From NCBI GenBank assembly GCA_001458075.1, contig LN899469.1, positions 1,090,659 to 1,154,658 of the forward strand: a stretch of 64,000 nucleotides of DNA. Direction: 5' to 3'. Both the position numbers and the translations under genes were made by a program. This document shows, one piece after another, positions 27,155 through 36,312 of the stretch; the stretch's first letter is position 1, and every line of letters starts with the position of its first letter. The notes beneath the pieces are model-generated. The model had not been told where the DNA came from. It saw nothing but the letters and a program-made list of their open reading frames with translations, and searched no databases. Origin of the DNA: Idiomarinaceae bacterium HL-53. GTDB lineage: Bacteria > Pseudomonadota > Gammaproteobacteria > Enterobacterales > Alteromonadaceae.

Positions 27155-28093
27155 ATCCAAGATCTAACAAACTACGCGCTTTTTGCAAAAGTTATTGAGG
27201 TAGGCAGTATAAGCGCAGCCGCGCGAGCCTTAAAAATTCCCAAGTCGACTTTGAGCAGACGGCTCTCGCAGCTCGAAAACGATCTAGGGGTTCGATTATT
27301 GCAAAGAACCACGCGGCAACTGGTACTTACCGATATCGGTCGTGAGGTGCTCGTGCACTGCAAGGCACTTGCAGACTCCGCAGAAGCAGCAGAAATGGTC
27401 ACTCAGGTCGCAAAAGAGCGCCCCATGGGGCGGGTGCGCGTGAGCTGCCCATATGCGATTAGCCAAAGCTTACTGGTGCAGATATTGCCGGAGTATATGT
27501 CGACCTTCTCTGATGTGAAAATAGACCTAGTCACGACGAATCAACCCGTGAACTTAGTGGAACAAGAGATTGATGTTGCGTTGCGCGTGAGATCTGAAAT
27601 CGAGGATTCATCGTTAATAGCCCGTAGAATTATACCGTCTCCACAATCTTTGTTTGCGCACCCAGAGTTTATTCTCGCGCATGGACGGCCGACGCATCCA
27701 GCTGACATCGTGACTTGGCCTGCTTTGAGCTTGCACCAATCGTCTGGACGCTATCAATGGCAACTCCAGCACGGGCTCGGAGAGCAGTTCACGCTTAGAT
27801 ATCAAGCAAGGTTAGTGACCGATGATATGTGGATGTTAAAAGCGGCTGCGATAGCACAGCAAGGGGTGGTGGCACTGCCGAATTATCTTTGTTTAGAAGA
27901 GGAGCGCAATGGCTTGCTCAAAAGAGTCTTGCCGGAGTGGCAAATGCCAGTTGGAATTATGCACTTAGTGTACCCATCTCGCCGGGGTCTATTACCCTCG
28001 GTGAGAAGTTTAATTGAATTTTTAGTGAGTCGACTGCCAGACGCAGCTGGGGCCGTAGGAATAAAATATGAAAGAGATCGTGGTAATTCATGA
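27155..28093 (+). CDS. LysR-family regulator, probably of azoR; no canonical start codon
   Basis: Read from 27155 the frame gives about 312 residues with a complete LysR N-terminus: DLTNYALFAKVIEVGSIS then AAARALKIPKSTLSRRLSQLE, the winged helix-turn-helix. The effector domain follows (about 90-300). The frame is open from 27116 but holds no ATG, GTG, TTG or CTG before a TTG at 27251, which would remove half of the DNA-binding domain. A strong GGAGG (27145-27149) sits five bases before ATC at 27155, so a rare ATC start, or a sequence error, is the best reading. It regulates the divergent azoR by inference. The end overlaps the next gene by 26 bases. Confidence 0.78.
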   Translation: MQDLTNYALFAKVIEVGSISAAARALKIPKSTLSRRLSQLENDLGVRLLQRTTRQLVLTDIGREVLVHCKALADSAEAAEMVTQVAKERPMGRVRVSCPYAISQSLLVQILPEYMSTFSDVKIDLVTTNQPVNLVEQEIDVALRVRSEIEDSSLIARRIIPSPQSLFAHPEFILAHGRPTHPADIVTWPALSLHQSSGRYQWQLQHGLGEQFTLRYQARLVTDDMWMLKAAAIAQQGVVALPNYLCLEEERNGLLKRVLPEWQMPVGIMHLVYPSRRGLLPSVRSLIEFLVSRLPDAAGAVGIKYERDRGNS

Positions 28094-29009
28094 GAATCCA
28101 GAATGGTTAGTACCTCTTTATGAGGCTTTTAAAGAGCGGGGATACACGTTCCGTGAATGGTTTGTGAATGAAGGTGTGATCGCCTACGACCAGCCTCCAG
28201 CAGACGCGGTTTATTACAATCGCATGAGTGCTTCTTCTCACACTCGAGGGCATCGGTATGCACCCGAATTTGCGCGAATGGCGCTCACTTGGCTCGAACA
28301 AAATCCTGTCACCGTAGTGAACGGGACTCACGCGCTGTATTTAGAAGTATGTAAAATCTCTCAGTATGCGGCGCTAACAGCTGCAGGGGTAAAGGTACCG
28401 AGAACCCGCGCGGTTAATGGGCGAGACGAGTTAACACATGCTGCTGAAGACTTTCAGCAGTGGCCTCTGATCCTTAAACCCAATCGAGGAGGCAAGGGAC
28501 TAGGCGTAATGCGGTTCGATGATTTGCCGTCGTTGCAAAACTTTATTGAAAGTGACGACTATGAAACGCCGCTCGATGGCATTTGGTTACTACAAGAGTA
28601 TATAAAGCCAAAGAATAACCGGATCACACGCTGCGAATTTGTTGGGCGTGAATTTATTTATGCCGTAAACGTCGATACCTCAGATGGCTTTGAGCTCTGT
28701 CCAGCGGATGTGTGCGCAATCGATGATGCCTTCTACCCGACGGGAGTGAATGCAGAAAAACCAGCTAAGTTTCAATTGACACAGCATCTAGATGGGCATT
28801 TGTTGATTACGAAATTACGTGATTTTCTGCATGCGGCTCGTGTCGATGTCGCGGGTATTGAGGTTATCGAAAATGAAGCCGGTGAACTCTTCGTGTACGA
28901 CGTCAATACCAATACGAACTACAATCAAGAGGCGGAGCGCGCGGCTCAAGCCGAGGTTACGGGAATGGGCGCGTTGGCGGATTACTTGATTGGTTTGGCA
29001 CAACAGTAG
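28068..29009 (+). CDS. RimK-like ATP-grasp ligase
   Basis: The product has 313 residues. The ATP-grasp fold is visible: LILKPNRGGKGLGVMRF (glycine-rich loop with the nucleotide-binding Lys, about 132-148), LLQEYIKP (about 178-185), and the metal-binding end VFVYDVNTNTNYN-type motif, here ELFVYDVNTNTNYNQE (about 286-301). RimK-type enzymes join an amino acid or peptide carboxylate to an amine. The substrate is unknown. It overlaps the LysR gene, so it may be co-transcribed with it, and overlaps the convergent binding-protein gene by 53 bases. Confidence 0.82.
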   Translation: MKEIVVIHENPEWLVPLYEAFKERGYTFREWFVNEGVIAYDQPPADAVYYNRMSASSHTRGHRYAPEFARMALTWLEQNPVTVVNGTHALYLEVCKISQYAALTAAGVKVPRTRAVNGRDELTHAAEDFQQWPLILKPNRGGKGLGVMRFDDLPSLQNFIESDDYETPLDGIWLLQEYIKPKNNRITRCEFVGREFIYAVNVDTSDGFELCPADVCAIDDAFYPTGVNAEKPAKFQLTQHLDGHLLITKLRDFLHAARVDVAGIEVIENEAGELFVYDVNTNTNYNQEAERAAQAEVTGMGALADYLIGLAQQ

Positions 29010-29889
29010 ACCCGTGTTGATGCTGACGAATTAATGTTTCAAACTCATTGAAATATTCAGGGGTGTTTCGGTAGTACTCACCGAGCACCTCTAAGAATTC
29101 AGTGTCTTGATGTACTTGTGGAAGCACTTCATTGATTCTCTCAACCATGGCTGCGCCCCATTCATTTTGGGTACAACCAATCGCCCCAATCACTTGTTTA
29201 CCCTCAACTTCCTTAATCGGGATAAAAGCCATGTTGGAGCCTGCGACTGCGCGGTCGTATTCCACCAAGGCGGGATAATCGATGGTAAAGTGAACGCGAT
29301 TCGCACGAATCATTTCCAATATTGCGGTGGTTGCATCATCGCCCGTCCGCAAAACTCGATAGTTGCTATCGCCTGCATGAGAATCGATAATCGTTTGTAA
29401 TTGCCCGAAGCGTCTACCGTCAGGGTAGCCAAACCGATAGTCATTACTCTCTAAGAGTGCACTCAATTGAATCGGGTTACCAAACTCTTGGCTCAACTGT
29501 TCTGCTAATTCAGGAGTGGTAATCACGCCATGCGGAGGGTACCAATGCGTAGGCTCAGTGAAGTGCACATTTGGGTGCTGGCCAGGGTTATAAATCATGC
29601 ACGGAAAGCACTGCTTTGTGTCTCGTTCAAATTCAACACCGATTCGTGTTTGCGGCATAATCGTGGTACGAAAATAGAGCGCCGGCAGTGCGCGTTCAAC
29701 AGCATCTGTGAACGCATCACACATCCCTTTGTCTTGCATGGGGCCGCTCAACACATGAAAGGGCGGCGCGCTATTGATTGCCCAAGTTAACATGCGGCTT
29801 TCCTCAACGGCTGCCGCCACCGCGGTACCGAGTTTGAACGCGGTGAAAAGTGTTACAATTGTTAACAGGTATTTAGTTCGTATCGTCAT
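28957..29889 (-). CDS. Periplasmic substrate-binding-like protein (SBP_bac_3/TIGR02285 type)
   Basis: The product has 310 residues with a signal peptide (about 1-27, TAVAAA). The body has the two-lobe pattern of family 3 binding proteins: MLTWAINSAPPFHVLSG near the start, FGYPDGRRFGQLQTIID and the RANRVHFTIDYPALVEYD region. No permease or ATPase gene is adjacent, as is usual for TIGR02285-type stand-alone members of unknown role. The 3' end overlaps the convergent ATP-grasp gene by 53 bases; the C-terminal Pro-rich tail there may be a late extension. Confidence 0.75.
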   Translation of the reverse strand: MTIRTKYLLTIVTLFTAFKLGTAVAAAVEESRMLTWAINSAPPFHVLSGPMQDKGMCDAFTDAVERALPALYFRTTIMPQTRIGVEFERDTKQCFPCMIYNPGQHPNVHFTEPTHWYPPHGVITTPELAEQLSQEFGNPIQLSALLESNDYRFGYPDGRRFGQLQTIIDSHAGDSNYRVLRTGDDATTAILEMIRANRVHFTIDYPALVEYDRAVAGSNMAFIPIKEVEGKQVIGAIGCTQNEWGAAMVERINEVLPQVHQDTEFLEVLGEYYRNTPEYFNEFETLIRQHQHGSTVVPNQSSNPPTRPFP

Positions 29890-29981
29890 GTGTTCAATGT
29901 AATAATAACGTTAACAGAACTCAAGCGGATTTACCCATTACGAGGTAAGTCTTGCGTTAGACTAATCATCGAGAACAAACT

Positions 29982-30521
29982 ATGTCTTTGTCATTTGCGA
30001 CTGCATCTACCGCAACCTACCAATCGGTAGATCCCGCCTATAAAAACTATCTGCGCATCCATACCAGTATGACTATGCTCATGTTGATTGGTTTTGCCAT
30101 AATCGCTTGGCTGTTACCCTGGCCATTACCAACCTGGATTCCGTTTACAGCAATTGCACTACTCTTGATGTTGTGGCTTATTTTGCTGATGTTTTGGGTG
30201 TCTAGACGTTATGCAGTGACACAGTATGCAGTAGGCGAAGACTTTATAAGTTATCGCGTCGGGGCTTTGTGGCACAAGGAGGTTGCAGTTACATTTAACC
30301 GCTTACAGCATACTGAACTCGCGCGAGGGCCTATTGAGCGTTGGCTGGGGATTAGTCGGTTACTTTTGTACACGGCAGGTGGGCAGGGGGCTGATTTGAG
30401 TATTCCTGGTTTACCAGCACAAACTGCAGAAGAATTGAAAGAGAAACTTACTCAAAAAGTGCGACAAGAAACGCTGTTAAGCGAGGCGATTACCGAAGTG
30501 GGAGCGGAGCACGATGGCTAA
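29982..30521 (+). CDS. Bacterial PH-domain membrane protein, YdbS-like
   Basis: The product has 179 residues: two membrane segments (about 36-55 and 58-80) followed by a bPH_2 domain (about 85-165; RRYAVTQYAVGEDFISYRVG, FNRLQHTELARGPIERWLGISRL). YdbS and YdbT-type proteins pair in many bacteria and are thought to act in the inner membrane; the role is not settled. It overlaps the next gene by eight bases. Confidence 0.85.
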   Translation: MSLSFATASTATYQSVDPAYKNYLRIHTSMTMLMLIGFAIIAWLLPWPLPTWIPFTAIALLLMLWLILLMFWVSRRYAVTQYAVGEDFISYRVGALWHKEVAVTFNRLQHTELARGPIERWLGISRLLLYTAGGQGADLSIPGLPAQTAEELKEKLTQKVRQETLLSEAITEVGAEHDG

Positions 30522-31971
30522 TCTCGAGGCGTATGAGTTTGAGCGCGGTATTTGGCATCGGTTACCTGTTGTATCTTTGATTTTCTTCTTTTTAAGCAGT
30601 ATCAAAAGCACGTTAAAACATGGTTATCAAATGTTGCCCGGGCTCGTAGGCATTCTCGTTTTTGTCGATTCGGTAAGGCAGTATATTCCACTTGCATTAG
30701 GAGTTTTTGCGTTCGTATTTGTTATCGCGGTGGTGTTGCAGTTTTTGCGCTTCCGTTACTTATTAGGCGAGAAAGGCATTTCAGTTCAACGCGGCGTTTT
30801 CACTCGCACTGAGTTAAATCTTGATTTTGAGCGGATTCAACAGGCAGATATACAGTTTCCATGGTACTTGAGACCTTTTGACTTGCGCGTTGTGCGACTC
30901 GAGAGTGCCGGTGCAAAAGGAAGTGAGGTTGAGCTCGTTGGCCTTACTTCGCAACAAGCGTTGGCAGTGCAAGCGCTAGTGAGTGACTCAGATCTGCCTG
31001 CGACCGCCGCCATGGAAAATGACTCAAAGCCTGAGGAGCAAGACATTGCTCAATTTAAACTCGCGCTCTCGTTTGCCGATGTCTGGCGTATTGGGCTGAT
31101 GCAAAATCCGTTTATTGTGCTGGGTATAATCGTCGCATTCATAAACTCGAATGATCGCATTCGCGACAATGTTGAGGCGCGTGTCGAGAGTTTTATTGGG
31201 CAATTTCCAGATCGAAACACGGTGGTTTTGGTTCTGATTGGCATTAGTATCGTTTTCATTACCTTGATTATGTTGGCGTCGATATTATTCGCAATTAATA
31301 AGTATTATTCATACGAATTAACTCGACATGGGCAAAGATACCGATTTGATGCAGGTTTATTAAGTAAGCTCAACCGAGGGTTCAGTGCACGCAAATTGCA
31401 AGGTGTGTCAGTTCGCCAAGGGTGGGTTGCGCGTGCAATGCAGCGTGTGCAAATGGAGCTTGCGCAAGCCGGTGGTTTAGGCCAAAAGAAAGAACGTTTT
31501 TTAGTGCCCTCGTTATTGCCCGAACCACTCTCATGCCTCTCAAGAGACTTACGCTTGCCCGAAGTTGACACTTGGCACCGAATTCATCCGTTAAGTATTT
31601 TTACTTGGAGTTTGCTCGCCGGCATCGCCGCCACATTCATTTGGAATATTTGGATAGGGCTTGCAGCGCTGGCAGGTTTGGGTGTCATTCTTTTCGGCTA
31701 TTGGCGGCAGCGGGGCTGGTTTGTTAGTGAGCAGTGGCTGGCCACGCGCAGAGGATTGATTGGGCGTTCATGGCGCTATATGCCGATTGCTAAGATGCAA
31801 GCGATCGAGTGGCATCAAGGGCCATTAGAGCGCGCGCTCGGCATTGGCACTTTAGTTATTAAGAGTGCGTCGGTAAATTATAATTTGCGGCACATCTATG
31901 AGGCGCAGGCGGAGCAGCTCGCCACAGAAATAATCACTCAAACCAGTGGCAATCAACTACGATGGATGTAA
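30514..31971 (+). CDS. Bacterial PH-domain membrane protein, YdbT-like
   Basis: The product has 485 residues with three bPH_2 repeats (about 70-160, 275-350 and 405-480) separated by hydrophobic hairpins (about 38-72, 190-270 and 365-395). Recurring motif: RFRYLLGEKGISVQRGVFTR, ELTRHGQRYRFDAGLLS and WFVSEQWLATRRGLIGR, each followed by (F/L)xRIQ.../KLQGVxV.../KMQAIEW. It is the usual partner of the preceding gene and overlaps it by eight bases. Confidence 0.86.
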   Translation: MANLEAYEFERGIWHRLPVVSLIFFFLSSIKSTLKHGYQMLPGLVGILVFVDSVRQYIPLALGVFAFVFVIAVVLQFLRFRYLLGEKGISVQRGVFTRTELNLDFERIQQADIQFPWYLRPFDLRVVRLESAGAKGSEVELVGLTSQQALAVQALVSDSDLPATAAMENDSKPEEQDIAQFKLALSFADVWRIGLMQNPFIVLGIIVAFINSNDRIRDNVEARVESFIGQFPDRNTVVLVLIGISIVFITLIMLASILFAINKYYSYELTRHGQRYRFDAGLLSKLNRGFSARKLQGVSVRQGWVARAMQRVQMELAQAGGLGQKKERFLVPSLLPEPLSCLSRDLRLPEVDTWHRIHPLSIFTWSLLAGIAATFIWNIWIGLAALAGLGVILFGYWRQRGWFVSEQWLATRRGLIGRSWRYMPIAKMQAIEWHQGPLERALGIGTLVIKSASVNYNLRHIYEAQAEQLATEIITQTSGNQLRWM

Positions 31972-31980
31972 TTGGAGAGC

Positions 31981-32727
31981 CTAGGCCTTCCAATATTGTT
32001 CAACCGTCACGTGCCCAGGTTTGCGCCGCAAGTTCAAGTTCATCCCTCGTGCTTCAAGCAGCTGGCGCGTATCTTGAATCATACCCGGGTTACCGCAAAG
32101 CATGACTTGTGCGCTTAGATCGAGCTTGCATCCAGCTGCTTTTTCCAATTGCTCGTTCTCAATTAAATGAGGAATGCGACCCTTGAGCGTATTCGCTTGA
32201 TGGTCGCGACTCAGAATAGGAATATAGCGGAATTGTTGAGGGTGAGTTTCTTGCCATTCAGCAATGAGCTCTTGGTAGCACAGATCTTCAGCGGTCCGCA
32301 CAGCATGAACTAATACAACACGCTCAAAGGTACTCCAGGGTTGGCCTGATTTGAGCATACTGAGAAAAGGGCCGATACCTGTGCCTGTGCTCATCATCCA
32401 CATACTATGGGCTGGCGGGACGTCTTTTAACGTGAAAAAACCACTGGGTGGTTGAGTCACTAAGAGCGTATCTCCCTCACGCATGGCATTAAGTGTGGGG
32501 GTGAAAAGGCCGTCGGGCACAATAGTAATGATAAATTCGATTTGTGATTCTGTGGGTTGGCTCACCAATGAGTAAGCGCGGAAAATGGGTTTGTCGTGGG
32601 TTGGCACCCCGATACGAACGAATTGCCCGGGTATAAAATCGAACGGCGGTACCTCAATACGGAGGCTTAACAAGGTCGGGTTCCAATATTTTTTCTCAAC
32701 GATTCTACCTTCAACCCAACCTGACAT
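31981..32727 (-). CDS. fpr: Ferredoxin/flavodoxin-NADP(+) reductase
   Basis: The product has 248 residues, the size of E. coli Fpr. It moves electrons between NADPH and ferredoxin or flavodoxin with FAD. Visible: FAD motif RAYSLVSQP (about 50-58), STGTGIGPFLSML for the NADP pyrophosphate (about 112-124), AQVMLCGNPGMI (about 207-218) and the C-terminal VTVEQYWKA with an aromatic near the end. It is convergent with the PH-domain genes and divergent from the hydrolase. Confidence 0.93.
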   Translation of the reverse strand: MSGWVEGRIVEKKYWNPTLLSLRIEVPPFDFIPGQFVRIGVPTHDKPIFRAYSLVSQPTESQIEFIITIVPDGLFTPTLNAMREGDTLLVTQPPSGFFTLKDVPPAHSMWMMSTGTGIGPFLSMLKSGQPWSTFERVVLVHAVRTAEDLCYQELIAEWQETHPQQFRYIPILSRDHQANTLKGRIPHLIENEQLEKAAGCKLDLSAQVMLCGNPGMIQDTRQLLEARGMNLNLRRKPGHVTVEQYWKA

Positions 32728-32770
32728 GTAAACTCACCCTTTGCATATTCATTTGAAGCCTTATTGTATT

Positions 32771-33709
32771 ATGGATGTAGTGACCGATTCTAGTTCTAGG
32801 TTAACAGGAGAGAAACCCGACATTCAGTGGGTGGACTGGCAATGGCAAGCACCCGAAGGATTCGTGCTCCGAGGCCAACACACCGAACCGCGTGGTTTAC
32901 CGATACTGCACTTTATTCATGGTAACAGTTATTGCGGCATGATTTACGCGCCGCTTTGGGAGCTCCTTGCGCCTCACTTTGATATTTTTTTGCACGATAC
33001 GCAGGGCCATGGCAATAGTGAGCATGGGGGGCGGTTTGTTGGTTGGGAACGCAGCGCTGCGTTAGCAATGGAGGTTTGGAGGAAATTTTCCGAAGCCTTC
33101 TTGTGGAGCGGGGAAATGCCACTGCAAATTGGTATGGGTCACAGTTTTGGTGGTGTACTCACAACTGCAATGCAGGCGCAGAGCCCTCAGTTCTTTGATC
33201 GTTTATTGCTACTCGACCCAATTGTTATGCCTCCGCTCATGCTTAATTTTTTGCGTGTGTTGGGCGCGTTCGGTTTGTACCGCTTAAATCCGCATGCGAA
33301 GCGTGCAGCAAGGCGCAGGCCACATTGGCCTTCGCCAGATGCGGCACTAGAAGCACTCGCAAACCGTGGTATGCACAAGGGCTGGACGCCTGCGGCAATG
33401 GAAGCTTTTGTTACCTACGGCCTTGAAGAAAATGCCCAAGGTGAATGGCAATTAAAATGCTTACCTAGCCGAGAGGCCGAAGTGTTTAGTAGTTATTTAC
33501 CGGGTTTATGGAAGGCAATTCCCACCTTGCACGTTCCTACAGATGTTATTGTAGGCAAGGAAACTTACCCGTTTGTGCTTGAGTCGATGCAACATTGGCG
33601 CAAGGTGAATCCGCGCACCAATATTCTTGAAGTGGAGGGCGGGCATTGTTTTATGCAACAACACCCGCGCAGAACGGCCCAAGTTATTTGCGAACTACTG
33701 CTACGCTGA
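32771..33709 (+). CDS. Alpha/beta hydrolase
   Basis: The product has about 312 residues from ATG 32771; a TTG at 32741 would add ten residues but would overlap the control region of fpr. The fold is clear: LHFIHGNSYCG (oxyanion-hole HG), a nucleophile elbow GHSFGG with Ser125, a cap region rich in Arg/Ala/Leu, VPTDVIVGKE for the acid strand and GGHCFMQQHP with the catalytic His. There is no signal peptide. Substrate unknown. The last bases overlap the convergent M48 peptidase gene. Confidence 0.84.
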   Translation: MDVVTDSSSRLTGEKPDIQWVDWQWQAPEGFVLRGQHTEPRGLPILHFIHGNSYCGMIYAPLWELLAPHFDIFLHDTQGHGNSEHGGRFVGWERSAALAMEVWRKFSEAFLWSGEMPLQIGMGHSFGGVLTTAMQAQSPQFFDRLLLLDPIVMPPLMLNFLRVLGAFGLYRLNPHAKRAARRRPHWPSPDAALEALANRGMHKGWTPAAMEAFVTYGLEENAQGEWQLKCLPSREAEVFSSYLPGLWKAIPTLHVPTDVIVGKETYPFVLESMQHWRKVNPRTNILEVEGGHCFMQQHPRRTAQVICELLLR

Positions 33710-35531
33710 ACTCCGGGAGAGGCTCGCTAATACAGTTCGCCAATGTGTAAATAAGTTTGTATTCGAGTTCGGTAACTTGTTGGTCTGCCTCAATACAAGC
33801 GAGCCAACATGACACCAAGCGCTCTTTATGTTTTGCACCCCAACGATCCATTCTATCGAGTGCTTTCGCCAAAGCAGAGAAGTTGAAGTTATCTGCCGAT
33901 ACGGGCGCAAGATTTGTCCCAAATGCCTCAGCACCTGCTTGAAAGGCCTGCTCGACTTGCGCGTTCTCGGTATGCCCGTACCAAGCAAGAATGCTAAGCG
34001 AGAGTGCTAGGTCTTTTCGCGCATGTTGTTTTACTGCAGCAACATGCGGGTTTGGACGTAAGTCGGCCTTTAGGTAACGCACCAGAACTTGGCTCAGGCA
34101 CCACTCATATAAGCTAGTATCGCCCCCAATTTCGGGTAACGCTCGAGCCAACTCAATAAACTTTTGCTTCTCTTCAAGAGTAAGCGTTTTCAGCGCAGGC
34201 ATCACAAGTTCTATTAACGGCAAACGCTGACTCGTATCGAGTTTGGCGAGATGTTCGTAGTCTTGTTGGCAGCGAGCAAGGCTTGCGTCAGAGAATTTGT
34301 TTGCAGCAAGATACGCTAACTGTGACGTGCGTTTTTCGGTTTGGTCACTTAATAATAGTGCCGCAGCAAATGCAGTTGCGTGGGCTGGGCTGCGTGCTTC
34401 TTCACGGAGCACTTCAGGCAGCGCCGCTAACATCATGAGCGTTTGCTGAAAAGGCTGCTGCTGGTTTTGGTTCTGGCCTGCTGCTGTCTCAGAACTTGTT
34501 GATGTCTCTGTATTTGCAACGAATTCACCATTCCAATGCGGCAATATGCGCTTGATTCGTTTTTCAAGTGGCGGATGTGTTGCGAATAGTGAAAAGGCAC
34601 GACCAATCGCCTGCCCGAAGAAAAGGTGTGAAGCTTCACTTGCTTTTTTATGCTCCACTTTACTGCCAGCTTGGAGTGCACCAATTTGCTGCAAAGCGCC
34701 ACCGATACCCTCAGGCTCTCGGGTAAATTGCACCGCAGAAGCGTCGGCGAGATATTCTCGCTGTCGGCTCACGGCAGCCTTAATTATATTCCCAAATAAC
34801 ACGCCAATTGCGCCGATAATCAACAATGCCAAACCTAGCAGGGGTAACGGGTTTTTGTCGTTATTTCGCCTGCTCCCAGCAAACGCGCCGGTACGAAGCA
34901 ATAAATAGCCGGCATGGGAAATAAATAAGATGCCGTGGAGTAGCGCCATGATTCTGATATTCATGCGCATATCGCCGTTGAGAATATGAGCGATTTCATG
35001 GGCGACAACGCCTTGGAGTTGTGCACGATTGAGTTGCTCAACACAGCCTCGTGTAAGGCCGATGACCGCATCTTTTGGACTGTAGCCGGCGGCAAACGCA
35101 TTAATACCTTGTTCATGCTCGAGCAAATAGACAGGCGGAACTGGCATGTTGGCAGCAATGGCCATTTCTTCTACAACGTTGAGAATTTTGCGCTCAAGTG
35201 GATCACGGCTGTCCGGATCAAGTCTACGACCGCCTAATTGCTCTGCAACTACGCGTCCACCTGGACGCAAAATCATCCACTTAAAGGCGACGGCAAGTCC
35301 AATAGCTGAAACGACAATTCCCGCACACGCGAGTAATATGTCCCAATTAAATACCCACTGAGGTTGCTGGTAGACATCTTCAACGGTTCTAGCGCCACCG
35401 AAGAAGATCGCAACTACAAGACCTGTAAGCGCGACCAGCGCAAGTACCGCGAGTATGAATAAACCCACCAAGAGTCGCGTATTCTTGCGCGCAATTTCTT
35501 GGTGTTCAAAAAAGTTCATTGCACCCGACAT
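33684..35531 (-). CDS. Membrane M48-family metallopeptidase, HtpX-like
   Basis: The product has 615 residues. Two membrane segments (about 20-45 and 60-85), a zinc site HEIAH (His178, Glu179, His182) with the Glu ligand further on, two more membrane segments (about 200-215 and 240-262) and a long soluble C-terminal region (about 340-615) that HtpX lacks. It is probably an inner-membrane protease. The start at 35531 is set by AAGGA six bases upstream. It follows the lemA gene by 29 bases; LemA-M48 pairs are common in gammaproteobacteria. Confidence 0.88.
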   Translation of the reverse strand: MSGAMNFFEHQEIARKNTRLLVGLFILAVLALVALTGLVVAIFFGGARTVEDVYQQPQWVFNWDILLACAGIVVSAIGLAVAFKWMILRPGGRVVAEQLGGRRLDPDSRDPLERKILNVVEEMAIAANMPVPPVYLLEHEQGINAFAAGYSPKDAVIGLTRGCVEQLNRAQLQGVVAHEIAHILNGDMRMNIRIMALLHGILFISHAGYLLLRTGAFAGSRRNNDKNPLPLLGLALLIIGAIGVLFGNIIKAAVSRQREYLADASAVQFTREPEGIGGALQQIGALQAGSKVEHKKASEASHLFFGQAIGRAFSLFATHPPLEKRIKRILPHWNGEFVANTETSTSSETAAGQNQNQQQPFQQTLMMLAALPEVLREEARSPAHATAFAAALLLSDQTEKRTSQLAYLAANKFSDASLARCQQDYEHLAKLDTSQRLPLIELVMPALKTLTLEEKQKFIELARALPEIGGDTSLYEWCLSQVLVRYLKADLRPNPHVAAVKQHARKDLALSLSILAWYGHTENAQVEQAFQAGAEAFGTNLAPVSADNFNFSALAKALDRMDRWGAKHKERLVSCWLACIEADQQVTELEYKLIYTLANCISEPLPEFSVAVVRK

Positions 35532-35560
35532 GAACTATCCTTGTGTTAAAAATCGCGTGG

Positions 35561-36157
35561 TTAGAATTTGACTTCAGGCGCCTGTTGAATTGCAGCGCTG
35601 TCTTCAAATTCGAGAAGTGTTGCGTCTGTGCCATGACCAAACATGCCAGCGAACACGACATTTGGAAACGATTGACGATAGGTGTTGTAGGTCATCACAG
35701 AGTCGTTAAATGCTTGGCGAGAGAACGCAACCTTATTTTCAGTACTGGTTAGCTCTTCACTTAACTGCATCATGTTCTGATTCGCTTTTAGATCAGGGTA
35801 GGCTTCCATAACAACGTTTAGCCTACCTAACGCACTTCCTAAAGCGCCTTCGGCACCTGCAAGTTGCGCCATCGACTGAGCGTCTCCAGGTTGTTGCTTC
35901 GCTGCCTCCAATGCCGACGCGGCTTGGTTTCTTGCTGCCGTAACAGCTTCTAAAGTTTCTCGTTCATGACTTAAATAAGCTTTTGCCGTTTCAACTAAGT
36001 TCGGAATGAGGTCGTAACGACGTTTTAACTGCACTTCAATTTGCGCAAACGCATTTTGAAAACGGTTCTTGAGAGCAACGAGTTGGTTGTATACGCGCAC
36101 AATCCATAGCACAAGTACAACAACCACTGCGAGAATGATCCAGCCAGTGACGCTCAT
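35561..36157 (-). CDS. lemA: LemA family protein
   Basis: The product has 198 residues: one N-terminal membrane anchor (about 3-22, GWIILAVVVVLVLWIV), then a helical bundle with the family core VYNQLVALKNRFQNAF (about 23-38), QIEVQLKRRYDLIPNLV and the late VAFSRQAFNDSVMTYN. The role is unknown; the gene is the usual partner of the adjacent M48 peptidase and they form one operon. Confidence 0.93.
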   Translation of the reverse strand: MSVTGWIILAVVVVLVLWIVRVYNQLVALKNRFQNAFAQIEVQLKRRYDLIPNLVETAKAYLSHERETLEAVTAARNQAASALEAAKQQPGDAQSMAQLAGAEGALGSALGRLNVVMEAYPDLKANQNMMQLSEELTSTENKVAFSRQAFNDSVMTYNTYRQSFPNVVFAGMFGHGTDATLLEFEDSAAIQQAPEVKF

Positions 36158-36312
36158 AGGGGTTCCCTCTTATTGTTCGTTATTTTGAAAGTATTGTCTG
36201 AATATAGCGAATAGAATTCAGTTCAGCCATAAAACAAATGTAACGAAATTGGCGTTTTTCGCTGAATTCGAGTACTTTATTGGACACTTCTTAATGAGCC
36301 TGAGTGTCTTAC

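Noticed and set aside
27251-28093. LysR gene starting at TTG 27251
   Set aside because: This start would remove the first half of a well-conserved helix-turn-helix that is coded in the same frame upstream.
31972-31992. Hairpin TTGGA...TCCAA between the PH-domain genes and fpr as a terminator
   Set aside because: The stem has a mismatch and a wobble and no T run on either strand.
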